Below are positions 36,301 through 43,628 of a stretch of DNA of 59,618 nucleotides, one piece after another. This DNA comes from Paludibacteraceae bacterium (GTDB lineage Bacteria; Bacteroidota; Bacteroidia; Bacteroidales; Paludibacteraceae), in the NCBI GenBank assembly GCA_024401555.1, contig JAKSKV010000017.1, forward strand, positions 1 to 59,618. Reading direction: 5' to 3'. The notes under the pieces are model-generated. The model had not been told where the DNA came from. It saw only the letters and a list, made by a program, of their open reading frames with translations, and did no database searches. The position numbers and the translations under genes were made by a program. Every line of letters starts with the position of its first letter. Positions within the stretch are counted from its first letter, which is position 1.

Positions 36301-37903
36301 TCAAGTTTAGTTTGTCCACATGGGAAGAGAAGTGATAAACGGGCATGTCATGCTTTTTGAAATCGGCTTTGCCGGAAAAATTCACCTCAGCGTTCTTATC
36401 ACTCATGATCAACTCGCCATCAAATCCGTCGCCGTCGAATTTACCATTCAAACGTATGTTTTCATAACAATAATTCTTGTAAGAGAAGGAATCCACTTTT
36501 CCCTCCGCATGAACAACATAATTTCGGTCAGACAATTTATCCAACCCCACATTGAGCTTCATAGAGACATCGCCCAATTCAGAGTCCGCACCAAAGATAC
36601 GCGCGAGGTGGTAACTGTTGGCACTCACCTCTCCCACCGCATGGTAAGAATTGAGTTTAGAATCGGTGGATTTGAAATTGGCGGAGATCGCCATATCACC
36701 CGCCACCGAGGAGAGCACACCTTGCGCCAAAAGATCCTGTAAAGAACCATTGGCCTCGCCACTGAAATTGACCGTTCCTAATGAATCAAGCGTTTTAGGC
36801 AGCAACACCTCCCTATCGATCACCACATAGAGCAGGTCAGACAACTCTAAAGGGGAGGAGGAGAGTTTCGCCACATGGGCATCAACGATAAAATTCTTCG
36901 GATGAGGGAAGAGATCCTTCACGGAAGCGGCACCCTGGAATTTGGTACTCTCGCCATAGGAGAGATCCAACCCGTTCAGGTGCAGGTCGTTCGGAGAACC
37001 GACAATCGCACCACTGATCCGAATATCATCGAAAAGGATATCAAGGGAGGGATGGATAGCGGAAAAATCAGCAGGATGAAGATGCGACGGCGCAATATTC
37101 ACTACGCCCCGCAACTTATTCACCGGATCCTTAAAGGCTTCGTAATTATCATGATAAGCCATTATTTGGTCAAACCGAAGATGACTATGCGGCGCCGCCA
37201 AGACCAGATTCTTGACATAGATCCGTTCGCGATTCATATCCACAGTGGCCGAGATCGTGTCCACCACCAATCCAGACTTCTCGCTCATACTAATGTCATC
37301 GATCCAGATATGCATCGAATCCTCCGAGAAGGCGCTCACGAACATTCGACCACACAAATCACTCACATACAAGTCATTGGGATCCAGGCGTCCGAGCAAT
37401 TCACTCTTATTGGGATTACGGAACGAGACATCACAATGGTTAAAGGCTACCGATTCGATATCCATGGACCACTGCAAAGAAAGGGTATCCTCCTCTTTCG
37501 GCTTGAACGCATCGACAAAGAACTGAAAATTCGGCACATTCATAGAATCGACTGACAGATTCGCCTTCATGCCCGAAAATTGGATGGTGCGGAAAGAGAT
37601 GGTTGACGAAAAGAGTTTCATCATATTGATCGTCACCTTGGCACGGTTCCAGGAGAGAAGCGTATCGTTGTGCAGATCCTTCACATAAACATCTTGCAAC
37701 ACAAAACTATTGGGGAACTTCCAATCGACATGATCAATGCCGATCTCACTCCCCACCTGTTTGGAGAGGCTCTCCGTCAAAACCGAAACGACACGACGCT
37801 GTATCCGCTCATTTTGGAAAGCGGTGTAGGCCAGCAAAAGTGCCAACATCAGCACTCCTGCGATGGAGAACAATATTTGCGTCAGTTTTTTCAGCATATT
37901 CAT
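33338..37903 (-). CDS. tamB: TamB-like translocation/assembly module protein (DUF490)
   Basis: The 1521-residue protein has one N-terminal membrane anchor (about residues 7-25) and then a very long, repetitive beta-rich region, as in AsmA-like bridge proteins. The C-terminal part carries the DUF490/TamB domain with 'NAFINIEAQYGLNASLTDI', 'PVRCLLDVTGTISQPFIKFDIDLP' and 'VASLLALGHFY'. TamB-type proteins span the periplasm and carry phospholipids to the outer membrane, and assist outer membrane protein insertion. The last residues are Lys-rich. ATGs at 37903 and 37897 are both possible starts; a TATCTTTG box at 37906-37913 is so close that the later one may be right. No tamA-like Omp85 gene is next to it. 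Confidence 0.9.
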   Translation of the reverse strand: MNMLKKLTQILFSIAGVLMLALLLAYTAFQNERIQRRVVSVLTESLSKQVGSEIGIDHVDWKFPNSFVLQDVYVKDLHNDTLLSWNRAKVTINMMKLFSSTISFRTIQFSGMKANLSVDSMNVPNFQFFVDAFKPKEEDTLSLQWSMDIESVAFNHCDVSFRNPNKSELLGRLDPNDLYVSDLCGRMFVSAFSEDSMHIWIDDISMSEKSGLVVDTISATVDMNRERIYVKNLVLAAPHSHLRFDQIMAYHDNYEAFKDPVNKLRGVVNIAPSHLHPADFSAIHPSLDILFDDIRISGAIVGSPNDLHLNGLDLSYGESTKFQGAASVKDLFPHPKNFIVDAHVAKLSSSPLELSDLLYVVIDREVLLPKTLDSLGTVNFSGEANGSLQDLLAQGVLSSVAGDMAISANFKSTDSKLNSYHAVGEVSANSYHLARIFGADSELGDVSMKLNVGLDKLSDRNYVVHAEGKVDSFSYKNYCYENIRLNGKFDGDGFDGELIMSDKNAEVNFSGKADFKKHDMPVYHFSSHVDKLNLSATNLLTKYDNTSISFDIESNFVGNSIDNIEGSFSMDNVVFVNDDRELNISNLSVAATVDQRRHQRKLTIFSDYINGDIVGQYQFSTLGRFFHNLAHQYVPSLVKEELPMPEKKRTNDFTFNFVVDNTEPINDAYELPISILEETRLTGFVNDSTNRFRLRVESDQLQYNDKILTDMMMLVENPRDEMKTMLRTTCQPVSGRRNPYFFSINALTKNDSLNFKSHFSNAGDVTYSGSLQLGARFKDYTEGLGVVADFHILPSSVILNDVEWLLRDSHIELDRNKITIDSFYFNHDTQFLSVNGVNSTYSGDSINVHFSDFKLDYISNIIANKDISFNGVSDGDIFLFNMLGTPHFKGDLYVYDAAINNETIGDLSVHSRWLEKRKCVDFDAKLLSPYDDQLYRSDIKGGVFLGDDSLYIEGDLKNVDLKFLRHYLKSVIPNNTGTVSGNVKAYGKFGHIGLSGSPYVRNFAFDVDYLNTSFVLSDTVYLTPTTIRLNQTPVYDVENNHAILSGLLLHDGFRNFKFAFDMNFDKLLGLNTQEEDNENFFGKAYMKGSANISGTSDRININLDLTTRENTMLTIPVEGTSSTKECNFISFVEAEDNKTMAEKRRSRWDRLKKIREQSDKSPTELFVDAKLVATPDAQVQLIMDAQQGDLIRAYGAGNLHLTYNSRENDFKMHGSYEIEKGDYLFTIQSVISRKFDINSGSTVSWTGDPSNAFINIEAQYGLNASLTDIIEDPNLRSTPTPVRCLLDVTGTISQPFIKFDIDLPNSDDDVRSKLKSVINTEEAVNRNVASLLALGHFYTMDKSTLSSVTTTELSSVGFSTLSSQLSNWISKMSRDINIGLNYKPTTTSTDGTSASSEFDVALSTQLFNDRLLLNGNFGYRDDVEDAANISNSIIDFDLEYKLSKSGRFRTKAFNRSNNSYFKQAANTQGIGVVYHEDFDTFSGLMKSYWKAIKGVFRKDDEEKDKKEKDKDKKGKGKKAGD

Positions 37904-38051
37904 CGCAAAGATAACATATAATGCCAATTAAACGGCGTATGACAAGGGGTTCATGCGTTAAAAACACCTAAATAAATAGGGCTTTCCGATATGTTTTTCA
38001 ACAAATAAAATACTGACGGGGCAAAAATTTCCTTTTTTGCGGAATAAACCG

Positions 38052-38059
38052 TAAATTTG
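38052..38059 (+). promoter_or_regulatory. -7 box of the korDABC operon
   Basis: TAAATTTG is an exact TAnnTTTG match 33 bases before the korD start. A weak TTTC 20 bases upstream may be the -33 element. Confidence 0.6.
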
Positions 38060-38092
38060 CTATCAATTAATTCATACTTAAAACAAGACAAA

Positions 38093-38320
38093 ATGGCTAA
38101 AATCAAAGGTGCTGTAGTCGTTAACAAAGAGAGATGCAAGGGTTGCCAACTCTGCGTGGTTGCTTGTCCCGCCAAGGTCTTGGCGATGTCAAAGCAAGTT
38201 AACGCTAAGGGTTACAATTACGCCATCATGGCTAATGAGGAAGCGTGCGTAGGATGCGCAAGTTGTGGTATTGTATGTCCAGACGGATGTATTACGGTGT
38301 ATAAAACAAAAATAGATTAA
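38093..38320 (+). CDS. korD: 2-oxoacid:ferredoxin oxidoreductase delta subunit (2x 4Fe-4S)
   Basis: This 75-residue ferredoxin-like subunit has two CxxCxxCxxxCP motifs: Cys 15/18/21/25 and Cys 52/55/58/62. They hold two 4Fe-4S clusters that pass electrons from the TPP-containing core to free ferredoxin. I chose the ATG at 38093 because the longer frame lacks similarity upstream. It is the first gene of a tight operon with alpha, beta and gamma subunits (gaps 6, 22 and 11 bases). Confidence 0.92.
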   Translation: MAKIKGAVVVNKERCKGCQLCVVACPAKVLAMSKQVNAKGYNYAIMANEEACVGCASCGIVCPDGCITVYKTKID

Positions 38321-38326
38321 GATAAG

Positions 38327-39406
38327 ATGAGTGAAGAAGTAAAATTGATGAAAGGTAACGAGGCTATCGCCCACGCCGCTATCAGATGCGGATGCGACGG
38401 ATACTTCGGCTACCCTATCACGCCACAATCGGAGGTCATGGAGACCTTGATGGAAGTAGAGCCTTGGAAGACAACCGGTATGGTTGTATTGCAAGCGGAG
38501 AGCGAGACCTCATCCATCAACATGGTGTATGGTGGTGCGGCAACTGGTAAGAAGGTGATGACATCATCTTCCAGCCCCGGTGTTTCATTGATGCAGGAGG
38601 GAATCTCCTACATGGCGGGCGCAGAGTTGCCAGCCTTGATCGTGAATGTAATGCGTGGCGGACCAGGTCTGGGTACCATCCAACCAAGCCAAGCGGATTA
38701 CTTCCAAACCACCAAGGGTGGTGGCCACGGAGATTACCGCGTCATCGCATTGGCGCCAGCCTCTGTTCAAGAGATGGCGGATTTCGTCGGATTGGCCTTC
38801 GACCTCGCCTTCAAGTATAGAAATCCTGCCATGATATTGGCGGATGGTGTGATCGGTCAGATGATGGAGAAGGTGGTCCTTCCTGAGCAAAAGCCAAGAA
38901 GAACCGACGAGGAGGTGGAGAAAGAGTGTCCTTGGGCCGCCACCGGAAGGAAGATGAGCCGTAAGAACAACATCATCACATCTTTGGAGTTGAAACCAGA
39001 GATCATGGAGGCCAACAACCTCCGTTTCCAAGCGAAATACAAAAAGATCGAAGAGACTGAGGTTCGCTACGAAGAGATCCTTTGCGACGATGCGGAGTAC
39101 CTATTGGTAGCCTTCGGATGCTCTGCCCGTATTTGTCAAAAGGCGTGCGAGATCGCTCGCGGACAAGGCATCAAGCTCGGATTGCTCCGTCCAATTACCT
39201 TGTGGCCGTTCCCTTCTGAGATCATCGGCAAATACGCCAACCAAGTGAAGGCGATGATGTCTGTCGAATTGAACGCCGGACAAATGGTGGAGGATGTTCG
39301 TTTGGCTGTCAACGGAAAGGTTCCAGTAGCCCACTACGGACGTTTGGGAGGTATCGTTTATACGCCAGACGAGATCGTAGAGGCAGTGAAAAGTAAATTG
39401 ATGTAA
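38327..39406 (+). CDS. korA: 2-oxoacid:ferredoxin oxidoreductase alpha subunit (KorA/VorB-like)
   Basis: The 359-residue subunit contains the pyrimidine-binding part of the TPP enzyme ('FGYPITPQSEVMETLM' at the start, 'SSPGVSLMQEGISYMAGAELP') and the C-terminal transketolase-like domain II ('YLLVAFGCSAR'). The enzyme decarboxylates 2-oxoacids with CoA and reduced-ferredoxin formation. The separate subunits and the alpha-subunit sequence fit 2-oxoglutarate or branched-chain 2-oxoacid (VOR) types rather than pyruvate (a single fused chain). Which substrate is used cannot be told. Confidence 0.9.
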   Translation: MSEEVKLMKGNEAIAHAAIRCGCDGYFGYPITPQSEVMETLMEVEPWKTTGMVVLQAESETSSINMVYGGAATGKKVMTSSSSPGVSLMQEGISYMAGAELPALIVNVMRGGPGLGTIQPSQADYFQTTKGGGHGDYRVIALAPASVQEMADFVGLAFDLAFKYRNPAMILADGVIGQMMEKVVLPEQKPRRTDEEVEKECPWAATGRKMSRKNNIITSLELKPEIMEANNLRFQAKYKKIEETEVRYEEILCDDAEYLLVAFGCSARICQKACEIARGQGIKLGLLRPITLWPFPSEIIGKYANQVKAMMSVELNAGQMVEDVRLAVNGKVPVAHYGRLGGIVYTPDEIVEAVKSKLM

Positions 39407-39428
39407 TTCACCTAAATCCGAAGAAACA

Positions 39429-40205
39429 ATGGCATTAGAAGATATTATCAAACCAGAGAACCTGGTTTACAAGAAACCAGATATTTTGAACGACAACCCG
39501 ATGCACTACTGCCCAGGCTGTAGCCACGGTGTGGTTCATAAAATCATTGCGGAGATCCTTGAGGAGATGGGTATGGAGGAGAACACCATCGCCATCGCGC
39601 CTGTAGGATGCGCCGTATTCGCTTACAACTACATCGACGTCGATTGGGAAGAGGCCGCTCACGGACGCGCCCCTGCGGTAGCGACCGCTATCAAGCGTCT
39701 TCGCCCAGACAAGTTGGTCTTCACCTACCAAGGCGACGGTGACCTTTCCGCCATCGGAACAGCGGAGACCATCCACGCTTGTAACCGTGGTGAAAGCATC
39801 GCGATCATCTTCATCAACAACGGTATCTACGGTATGACCGGAGGACAAATGGCCCCTACCACCCTTGAGGGAATGAAGACCTCCACTTGCCCATACGGAC
39901 GTGACGTGAAGTTGAATGGTTATCCATTGAAGATTACCAACCAATTGAAGGAGTTGGAGGGTATCCGCTTCATCACCCGCGAGAGTGTACATACCGCTGC
40001 CGCTGTCCGCAAGGCGAAGAAGGCCATCAGAAAGGCTTTCGAAAACTCATTGGACGGAAAAGGCGGAACCAACGTGGTGGAGATCGTCTCCACTTGCTCG
40101 TCAGGTTGGAAGTTGACCCCAGAGAAGGCCAACAAGTGGATGGAGGAGAACATGTTCCCTGCCTACCCACTCGGAGTGTTAGTTGACAAAGACGCAAACA
40201 AATAA
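39429..40205 (+). CDS. korB: 2-oxoacid:ferredoxin oxidoreductase beta subunit (TPP-binding)
   Basis: The 258-residue subunit carries the TPP diphosphate-Mg motif, with 'QGDGDLSAIG' at 101-110 and 'NNGIYGMTGGQMAPTT' about 30 residues on. Cys28 and Cys31 ('CPGCSHG') and further Cys residues probably hold the 4Fe-4S cluster next to TPP. It forms the catalytic core together with the alpha subunit. Confidence 0.93.
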   Translation: MALEDIIKPENLVYKKPDILNDNPMHYCPGCSHGVVHKIIAEILEEMGMEENTIAIAPVGCAVFAYNYIDVDWEEAAHGRAPAVATAIKRLRPDKLVFTYQGDGDLSAIGTAETIHACNRGESIAIIFINNGIYGMTGGQMAPTTLEGMKTSTCPYGRDVKLNGYPLKITNQLKELEGIRFITRESVHTAAAVRKAKKAIRKAFENSLDGKGGTNVVEIVSTCSSGWKLTPEKANKWMEENMFPAYPLGVLVDKDANK

Positions 40206-40216
40206 GTATCAGACAA

Positions 40217-40753
40217 ATGAAAGAAGAGATTATCATAGCCGGATTCGGAGGACAAGGTGTTCTCTCCATGGGTAAGATTCTTGCTTACTCAGGTTTGATG
40301 CAAGGCAAAGAGGTGACATGGATGCCTGCATACGGTCCTGAGCAACGCGGTGGTACCGCTAACGTGACCGTCATCCTGAGCGACGAGAAGATCAGCTCCC
40401 CTATCCTCAACTCATACGATACCGCCATCATCTTGAACCAACAATCGTTGGACAAGTTTGAGAGCACGATCAAGCCTGGTGGAACCTTGATTTTCGATCC
40501 ATACGGAATCACCACCGAGCCTACCAGAAAGGATATCAAGATCTATAAGATCAACGCCATGGACGCATCCATCGAGATGAACGCTCCTAAGTCGTTCAAC
40601 ATGATCATGTTGGGTGGCTTGTTGAAGATCCGTCCGATCGTGGAGATCGAGAATGTCTTGTTGGGCTTGAAGAAGACGCTTCCTGAGCGTCACCACCACC
40701 TCATTCCTATGAACGAGGCTGCATTGAAGAAGGGCATGGAGATTATTAAGTAA
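40217..40753 (+). CDS. korC: 2-oxoacid:ferredoxin oxidoreductase gamma subunit
   Basis: This 178-residue subunit of the KorC/VorC type has 'IAGFGGQGVLSMGKILAYSG' at the N-terminus, which binds CoA and contacts the other subunits, and 'YGPEQRGGTANVTVI' at about 36-50. It ends the four-gene operon, followed by a terminator at 40777-40812. Confidence 0.92.
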   Translation: MKEEIIIAGFGGQGVLSMGKILAYSGLMQGKEVTWMPAYGPEQRGGTANVTVILSDEKISSPILNSYDTAIILNQQSLDKFESTIKPGGTLIFDPYGITTEPTRKDIKIYKINAMDASIEMNAPKSFNMIMLGGLLKIRPIVEIENVLLGLKKTLPERHHHLIPMNEAALKKGMEIIK

Positions 40754-40776
40754 TCCGCCATCTTTCTATAAAATGG

Positions 40777-40812
40777 AAGGGGATGCATCGGATATGGTGC
40801 ATCCCCTTGTTG
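40777..40812 (+). terminator. Intrinsic terminator of the kor operon
   Basis: AAGGGGATGCA and TGCATCCCCTT pair perfectly over 11 bases around a 10-base loop; the T-rich tail is interrupted by G. Confidence 0.88.
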
Positions 40813-41000
40813 TTTTAGCCTCAACAATAAAAATTCATCTCCGAAAGTTTATGGAATTCCGCTTCAAGCTGACGCTTTAACGGATGGTTTATAGCAAAGA
40901 ATAAAGAGGCAAAAGTCGTCACACCCTCTATTTGAAAAGAAGTCTCTTTTTTCACAAGAAGACCTCTGCCAAACTCTCTATACCAACGACCTCCCTCACC

Positions 41001-41147
41001 TCATACCGGATGAGTGAATTTAACTGTATCATCCTTAAAACCTTTTAATGAACCATGCGTTTTGATGTACGCCTTCATCTTCTTTTTGTCATCTATCATT
41101 TTTTTCATGAGAGCAACAAAATCGATATTGACTTTTTCTTTTTTCAT
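41001..41147 (-). CDS. Small 48-residue basic protein
   Basis: The ATG at 41147 opens a 48-codon frame encoding a Lys-rich helical protein: 'MKKEKVNIDFVALMKKMI', then 'DDKKKMKAYIKTHGS', and the end 'DDTVKFTHPV'. The pattern, a short amphipathic helix followed by a conserved-looking '(V/I)KF...P(V/L)' end, resembles small Bacteroidota proteins I have seen next to toxin-antitoxin and phage genes, but I cannot name the family. A -7 box lies 22 bases upstream, and AAAAGG stands close to the start. The same frame stays open for 59 more codons after the TGA stop (to 40821), so it may be a larger gene broken by a stop. Confidence 0.5.
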   Translation of the reverse strand: MKKEKVNIDFVALMKKMIDDKKKMKAYIKTHGSLKGFKDDTVKFTHPV

Positions 41148-41168
41148 AACATTACCTTTTTACGGGTA

Positions 41169-41176
41169 CAAATATA
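41169..41176 (-). promoter_or_regulatory. -7 box of the small basic protein gene
   Basis: On the minus strand TATATTTG, an exact TAnnTTTG match, 22 bases before the start at 41147. Confidence 0.5.
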
Positions 41177-41222
41177 ATCAATTTTTACTATACACTAAAT
41201 TTTTATAACGTAGGGAAGATGT

Positions 41223-41906
41223 TTAATTCTCCTCCCCCACGTATTCAATCACCTGATTCAAATAATCGATAAAGGGTTTGTTACGTTCGAAAAGGTGCAA
41301 CAGTTGAGCAAGGAGCGCATCCCTGTCCGACACCTCCTTGAGCGACAAAGGTCTCATTAAACAGTAGGTTTTCAAACGAATGTAGTCTGGATGTTCACAT
41401 TCGGCAAACTCTTTCGGCACCTTCTTCAAAGCCCCGTCATAATCCAACACGAAACCATCTTGGGCACCTGTTTGGACATAGTTTTCGAACTTCTCCGGCT
41501 CATCCATCAGATCCTCACGCACGATCTCCACCACCTTCTTGTCGTAGCAATAGTGGCCGACCGCCAACATACAACCATCAGGATATCCGTCGCCTCCTAC
41601 GGAGAGGTGGAAATAGTAACCTGCCTTACCAGACTTTTTACCGCCAGGGGCGATGAAAACGCCCATATGCGTCTTGTAAGGCGACTTATCCGCAGAGAAA
41701 CGAATATCGCGGTTGATGCGATAGGTGCAATCCTTCAACTCCAAGCCACGGACGCTCTCGTCGAATGCACCCACACCCGCAATCAGCTGCAAGGCGAACT
41801 CGCTGAAATAACTCTTTACCGTCTCATACTCCGCCTTGTGGGCATGGAACCATTCGGAACAATTATTTTGTTGCAATTCACGCAAGAAATCTACTACCTT
41901 CTTCAT
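41223..41906 (-). CDS. DUF2461-family protein
   Basis: The 227-residue protein begins 'MKKVVDFLRELQQNNCSEWF', then 'YRINRDIRFSADKSPYKTHMG', 'YYFHLSVGGDGYPDGCMLAVG', and ends with a helix. This is the DUF2461 (TIGR02453) pattern, a soluble family of unknown function found across bacteria and fungi. No signal peptide. It is divergent from the DUF4832 gene and has a good -7 box at 41940-41947. Confidence 0.88.
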   Translation of the reverse strand: MKKVVDFLRELQQNNCSEWFHAHKAEYETVKSYFSEFALQLIAGVGAFDESVRGLELKDCTYRINRDIRFSADKSPYKTHMGVFIAPGGKKSGKAGYYFHLSVGGDGYPDGCMLAVGHYCYDKKVVEIVREDLMDEPEKFENYVQTGAQDGFVLDYDGALKKVPKEFAECEHPDYIRLKTYCLMRPLSLKEVSDRDALLAQLLHLFERNKPFIDYLNQVIEYVGEEN

Positions 41907-41939
41907 TGCCTCTTCTTTTTTACGGACTTAACTTTAAGA

Positions 41940-41947
41940 CAAAAATA
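41940..41947 (-). promoter_or_regulatory. -7 box of the DUF2461 gene
   Basis: On the minus strand TATTTTTG, an exact TAnnTTTG match, 33 bases before the start codon. A TTTG lies 25 bases further upstream, a little farther than usual. Confidence 0.5.
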
Positions 41948-41986
41948 CAAAATTTTCACTATCTTAGATTATCAAAATAGTTCCCT

Positions 41987-43627
41987 ATGAATCGAAAAGC
42001 ATTACTCATCATACTATCTCTTTTTGTTAGCCAACTTTGGGCGGCAAGGCAAAACTTGGACTACACCGATGGACTAGAACCCATTGAGAACCCAGGTATA
42101 GGGTTCTATCGTCCACAAGGGATTCACTTAACGCAATCCGGAAACAAGGCTGCCAGCACTTGGGGCAATATCTCGCACCTTAGGGTGGACATCTCCGAAT
42201 TTTCAAGCAACGCTCCCATCAAGGTAAACAAGGAATCGGGAGACACCACCTTCGGTGTTTCGCAACCTCTTACCCAGGATGCTTTGGATGCTTTTGAGGC
42301 AACCCTTGACGCTATAAGGCAAAGGGGCAAGACAGCTATTGTCCGATTCGCCTACGACAAAAATTTCAGCGGCTACACCCAATGCGACCCCGACCAGTCT
42401 GTCATTTTAGGGCATCTGAAGCAATTAGGTGAAATCTACAGCCGCAACACGGATGTCATTCAATTCGTGGAATTAGGCATGTACGGCAGCTGGGGAGAGA
42501 TGCATTCCAGCCACACAGGAACAAACGAGCATATCGCAGAGGCTTTACAGACGCTTCTTGAATGCACCCCTCCAGAGATTAAAATTGGTGTCCGCAGGCC
42601 TGACATCGTAGCCATTTGGTTAGGCGTGAACGTTGGGAACAACTATTCAGGGTTTGATATCGATTCGGAAACTTTTCATCAAGCCGCACAAGCCAAAGGC
42701 GACACCCTTTTCAGAGTGGGTATGTATAACGATGGATACCTAGGTTCAAGCAGTGATTTAGGAACCATCGGTATGGGAGCGTCGGGTCATCAGATGACCC
42801 GTGAAATGATGGTGAAGTGGTTGGAGCAATACAGCAGCCATACTCCTTACGGAGGCGAATTGGTAGCCAATTACAACGGCGACCACCCCATCAACACTCC
42901 TGATTATTTGTCACAAGAGGGGTTCCGTACCCATACCTCCTACCTCAATTACGAATGGCACCAACCAACCATTTTAGGATGGAAGGAGATGACCTACGAA
43001 GGAGACGAGGCGGAGTATTACGGGAAAGATGGCTTCACCTATGTGGAGAACCATTTGGGCTATCGCTTTATTCTTAGGGAATCATCCATCGAAACAGTTG
43101 GGAACAAAATAGCGGGAAGACTCCAAATAGAGAACGTAGGTTTTGGCAACTTGACAAAGAAAGCTATCGTCTCCTTTGTGATCTGCCGCAAAGGAAAGGT
43201 AGAAGAAATATTCCCCGACGAAACAATCGATCCACAAACATGGCTCTCTCGAGAAACCTCCACCATCAACTATCACCTCTCCCTACCCGACGACTGCACA
43301 GAGGGAGAATACGAACTATTCATCCGTCTCTCAGAAAAGGGAGATTTGGTTCACGACAACAACTATCACTGCATCCAATTCGGTAATCCATCGGAGCAGT
43401 ATGATCAAAGCATCGGTGCCAATCTAGTCGGAACGTTAACCGTTTCAGACCTCACCGCAATGGAGAATATACACATTGCGAAGGATACCCCAACCCCTGT
43501 TCAGTATTACAACATCAAAGGAGAAAGAGTACCCTCCGCAAGCATATCAGACCACCAAGGAGAACTGATCATAGAGATGTCCACCTATGGAGGAAAACCC
43601 GTGAAGAAAAGAGTGAGCGTCAGGTAA
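41987..43627 (+). CDS. Secreted DUF4874/DUF4832 protein
   Basis: The 546-residue protein has a signal peptide (about 1-19, ending 'LWA'). Residues about 25-190 match DUF4874 ('PIENPGIGFYRPQGIHLTQ', 'LRVDISEFS', 'VIQFVELGMYGSWGEMH'), a TIM-barrel-like region seen in putative glycoside hydrolases. Residues about 200-440 match DUF4832 ('EGFRTHTSYLNYEWHQPTI', 'HLGYRFILRES'). The last 60 residues look like a short sorting or adhesion tail ('YYNIKGERVPSASI'). The likely role is in surface polysaccharide processing, but no activity is proven. Its stop is one base away from the 3' end of the convergent T9SS gene. Confidence 0.85.
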   Translation: MNRKALLIILSLFVSQLWAARQNLDYTDGLEPIENPGIGFYRPQGIHLTQSGNKAASTWGNISHLRVDISEFSSNAPIKVNKESGDTTFGVSQPLTQDALDAFEATLDAIRQRGKTAIVRFAYDKNFSGYTQCDPDQSVILGHLKQLGEIYSRNTDVIQFVELGMYGSWGEMHSSHTGTNEHIAEALQTLLECTPPEIKIGVRRPDIVAIWLGVNVGNNYSGFDIDSETFHQAAQAKGDTLFRVGMYNDGYLGSSSDLGTIGMGASGHQMTREMMVKWLEQYSSHTPYGGELVANYNGDHPINTPDYLSQEGFRTHTSYLNYEWHQPTILGWKEMTYEGDEAEYYGKDGFTYVENHLGYRFILRESSIETVGNKIAGRLQIENVGFGNLTKKAIVSFVICRKGKVEEIFPDETIDPQTWLSRETSTINYHLSLPDDCTEGEYELFIRLSEKGDLVHDNNYHCIQFGNPSEQYDQSIGANLVGTLTVSDLTAMENIHIAKDTPTPVQYYNIKGERVPSASISDHQGELIIEMSTYGGKPVKKRVSVR

Positions 43628-43628
43628 G

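Noticed and set aside
41001-41003. UGA read as selenocysteine in the small ORF
   Set aside because: No SECIS-like hairpin directly after the TGA, and no redox motif around it.
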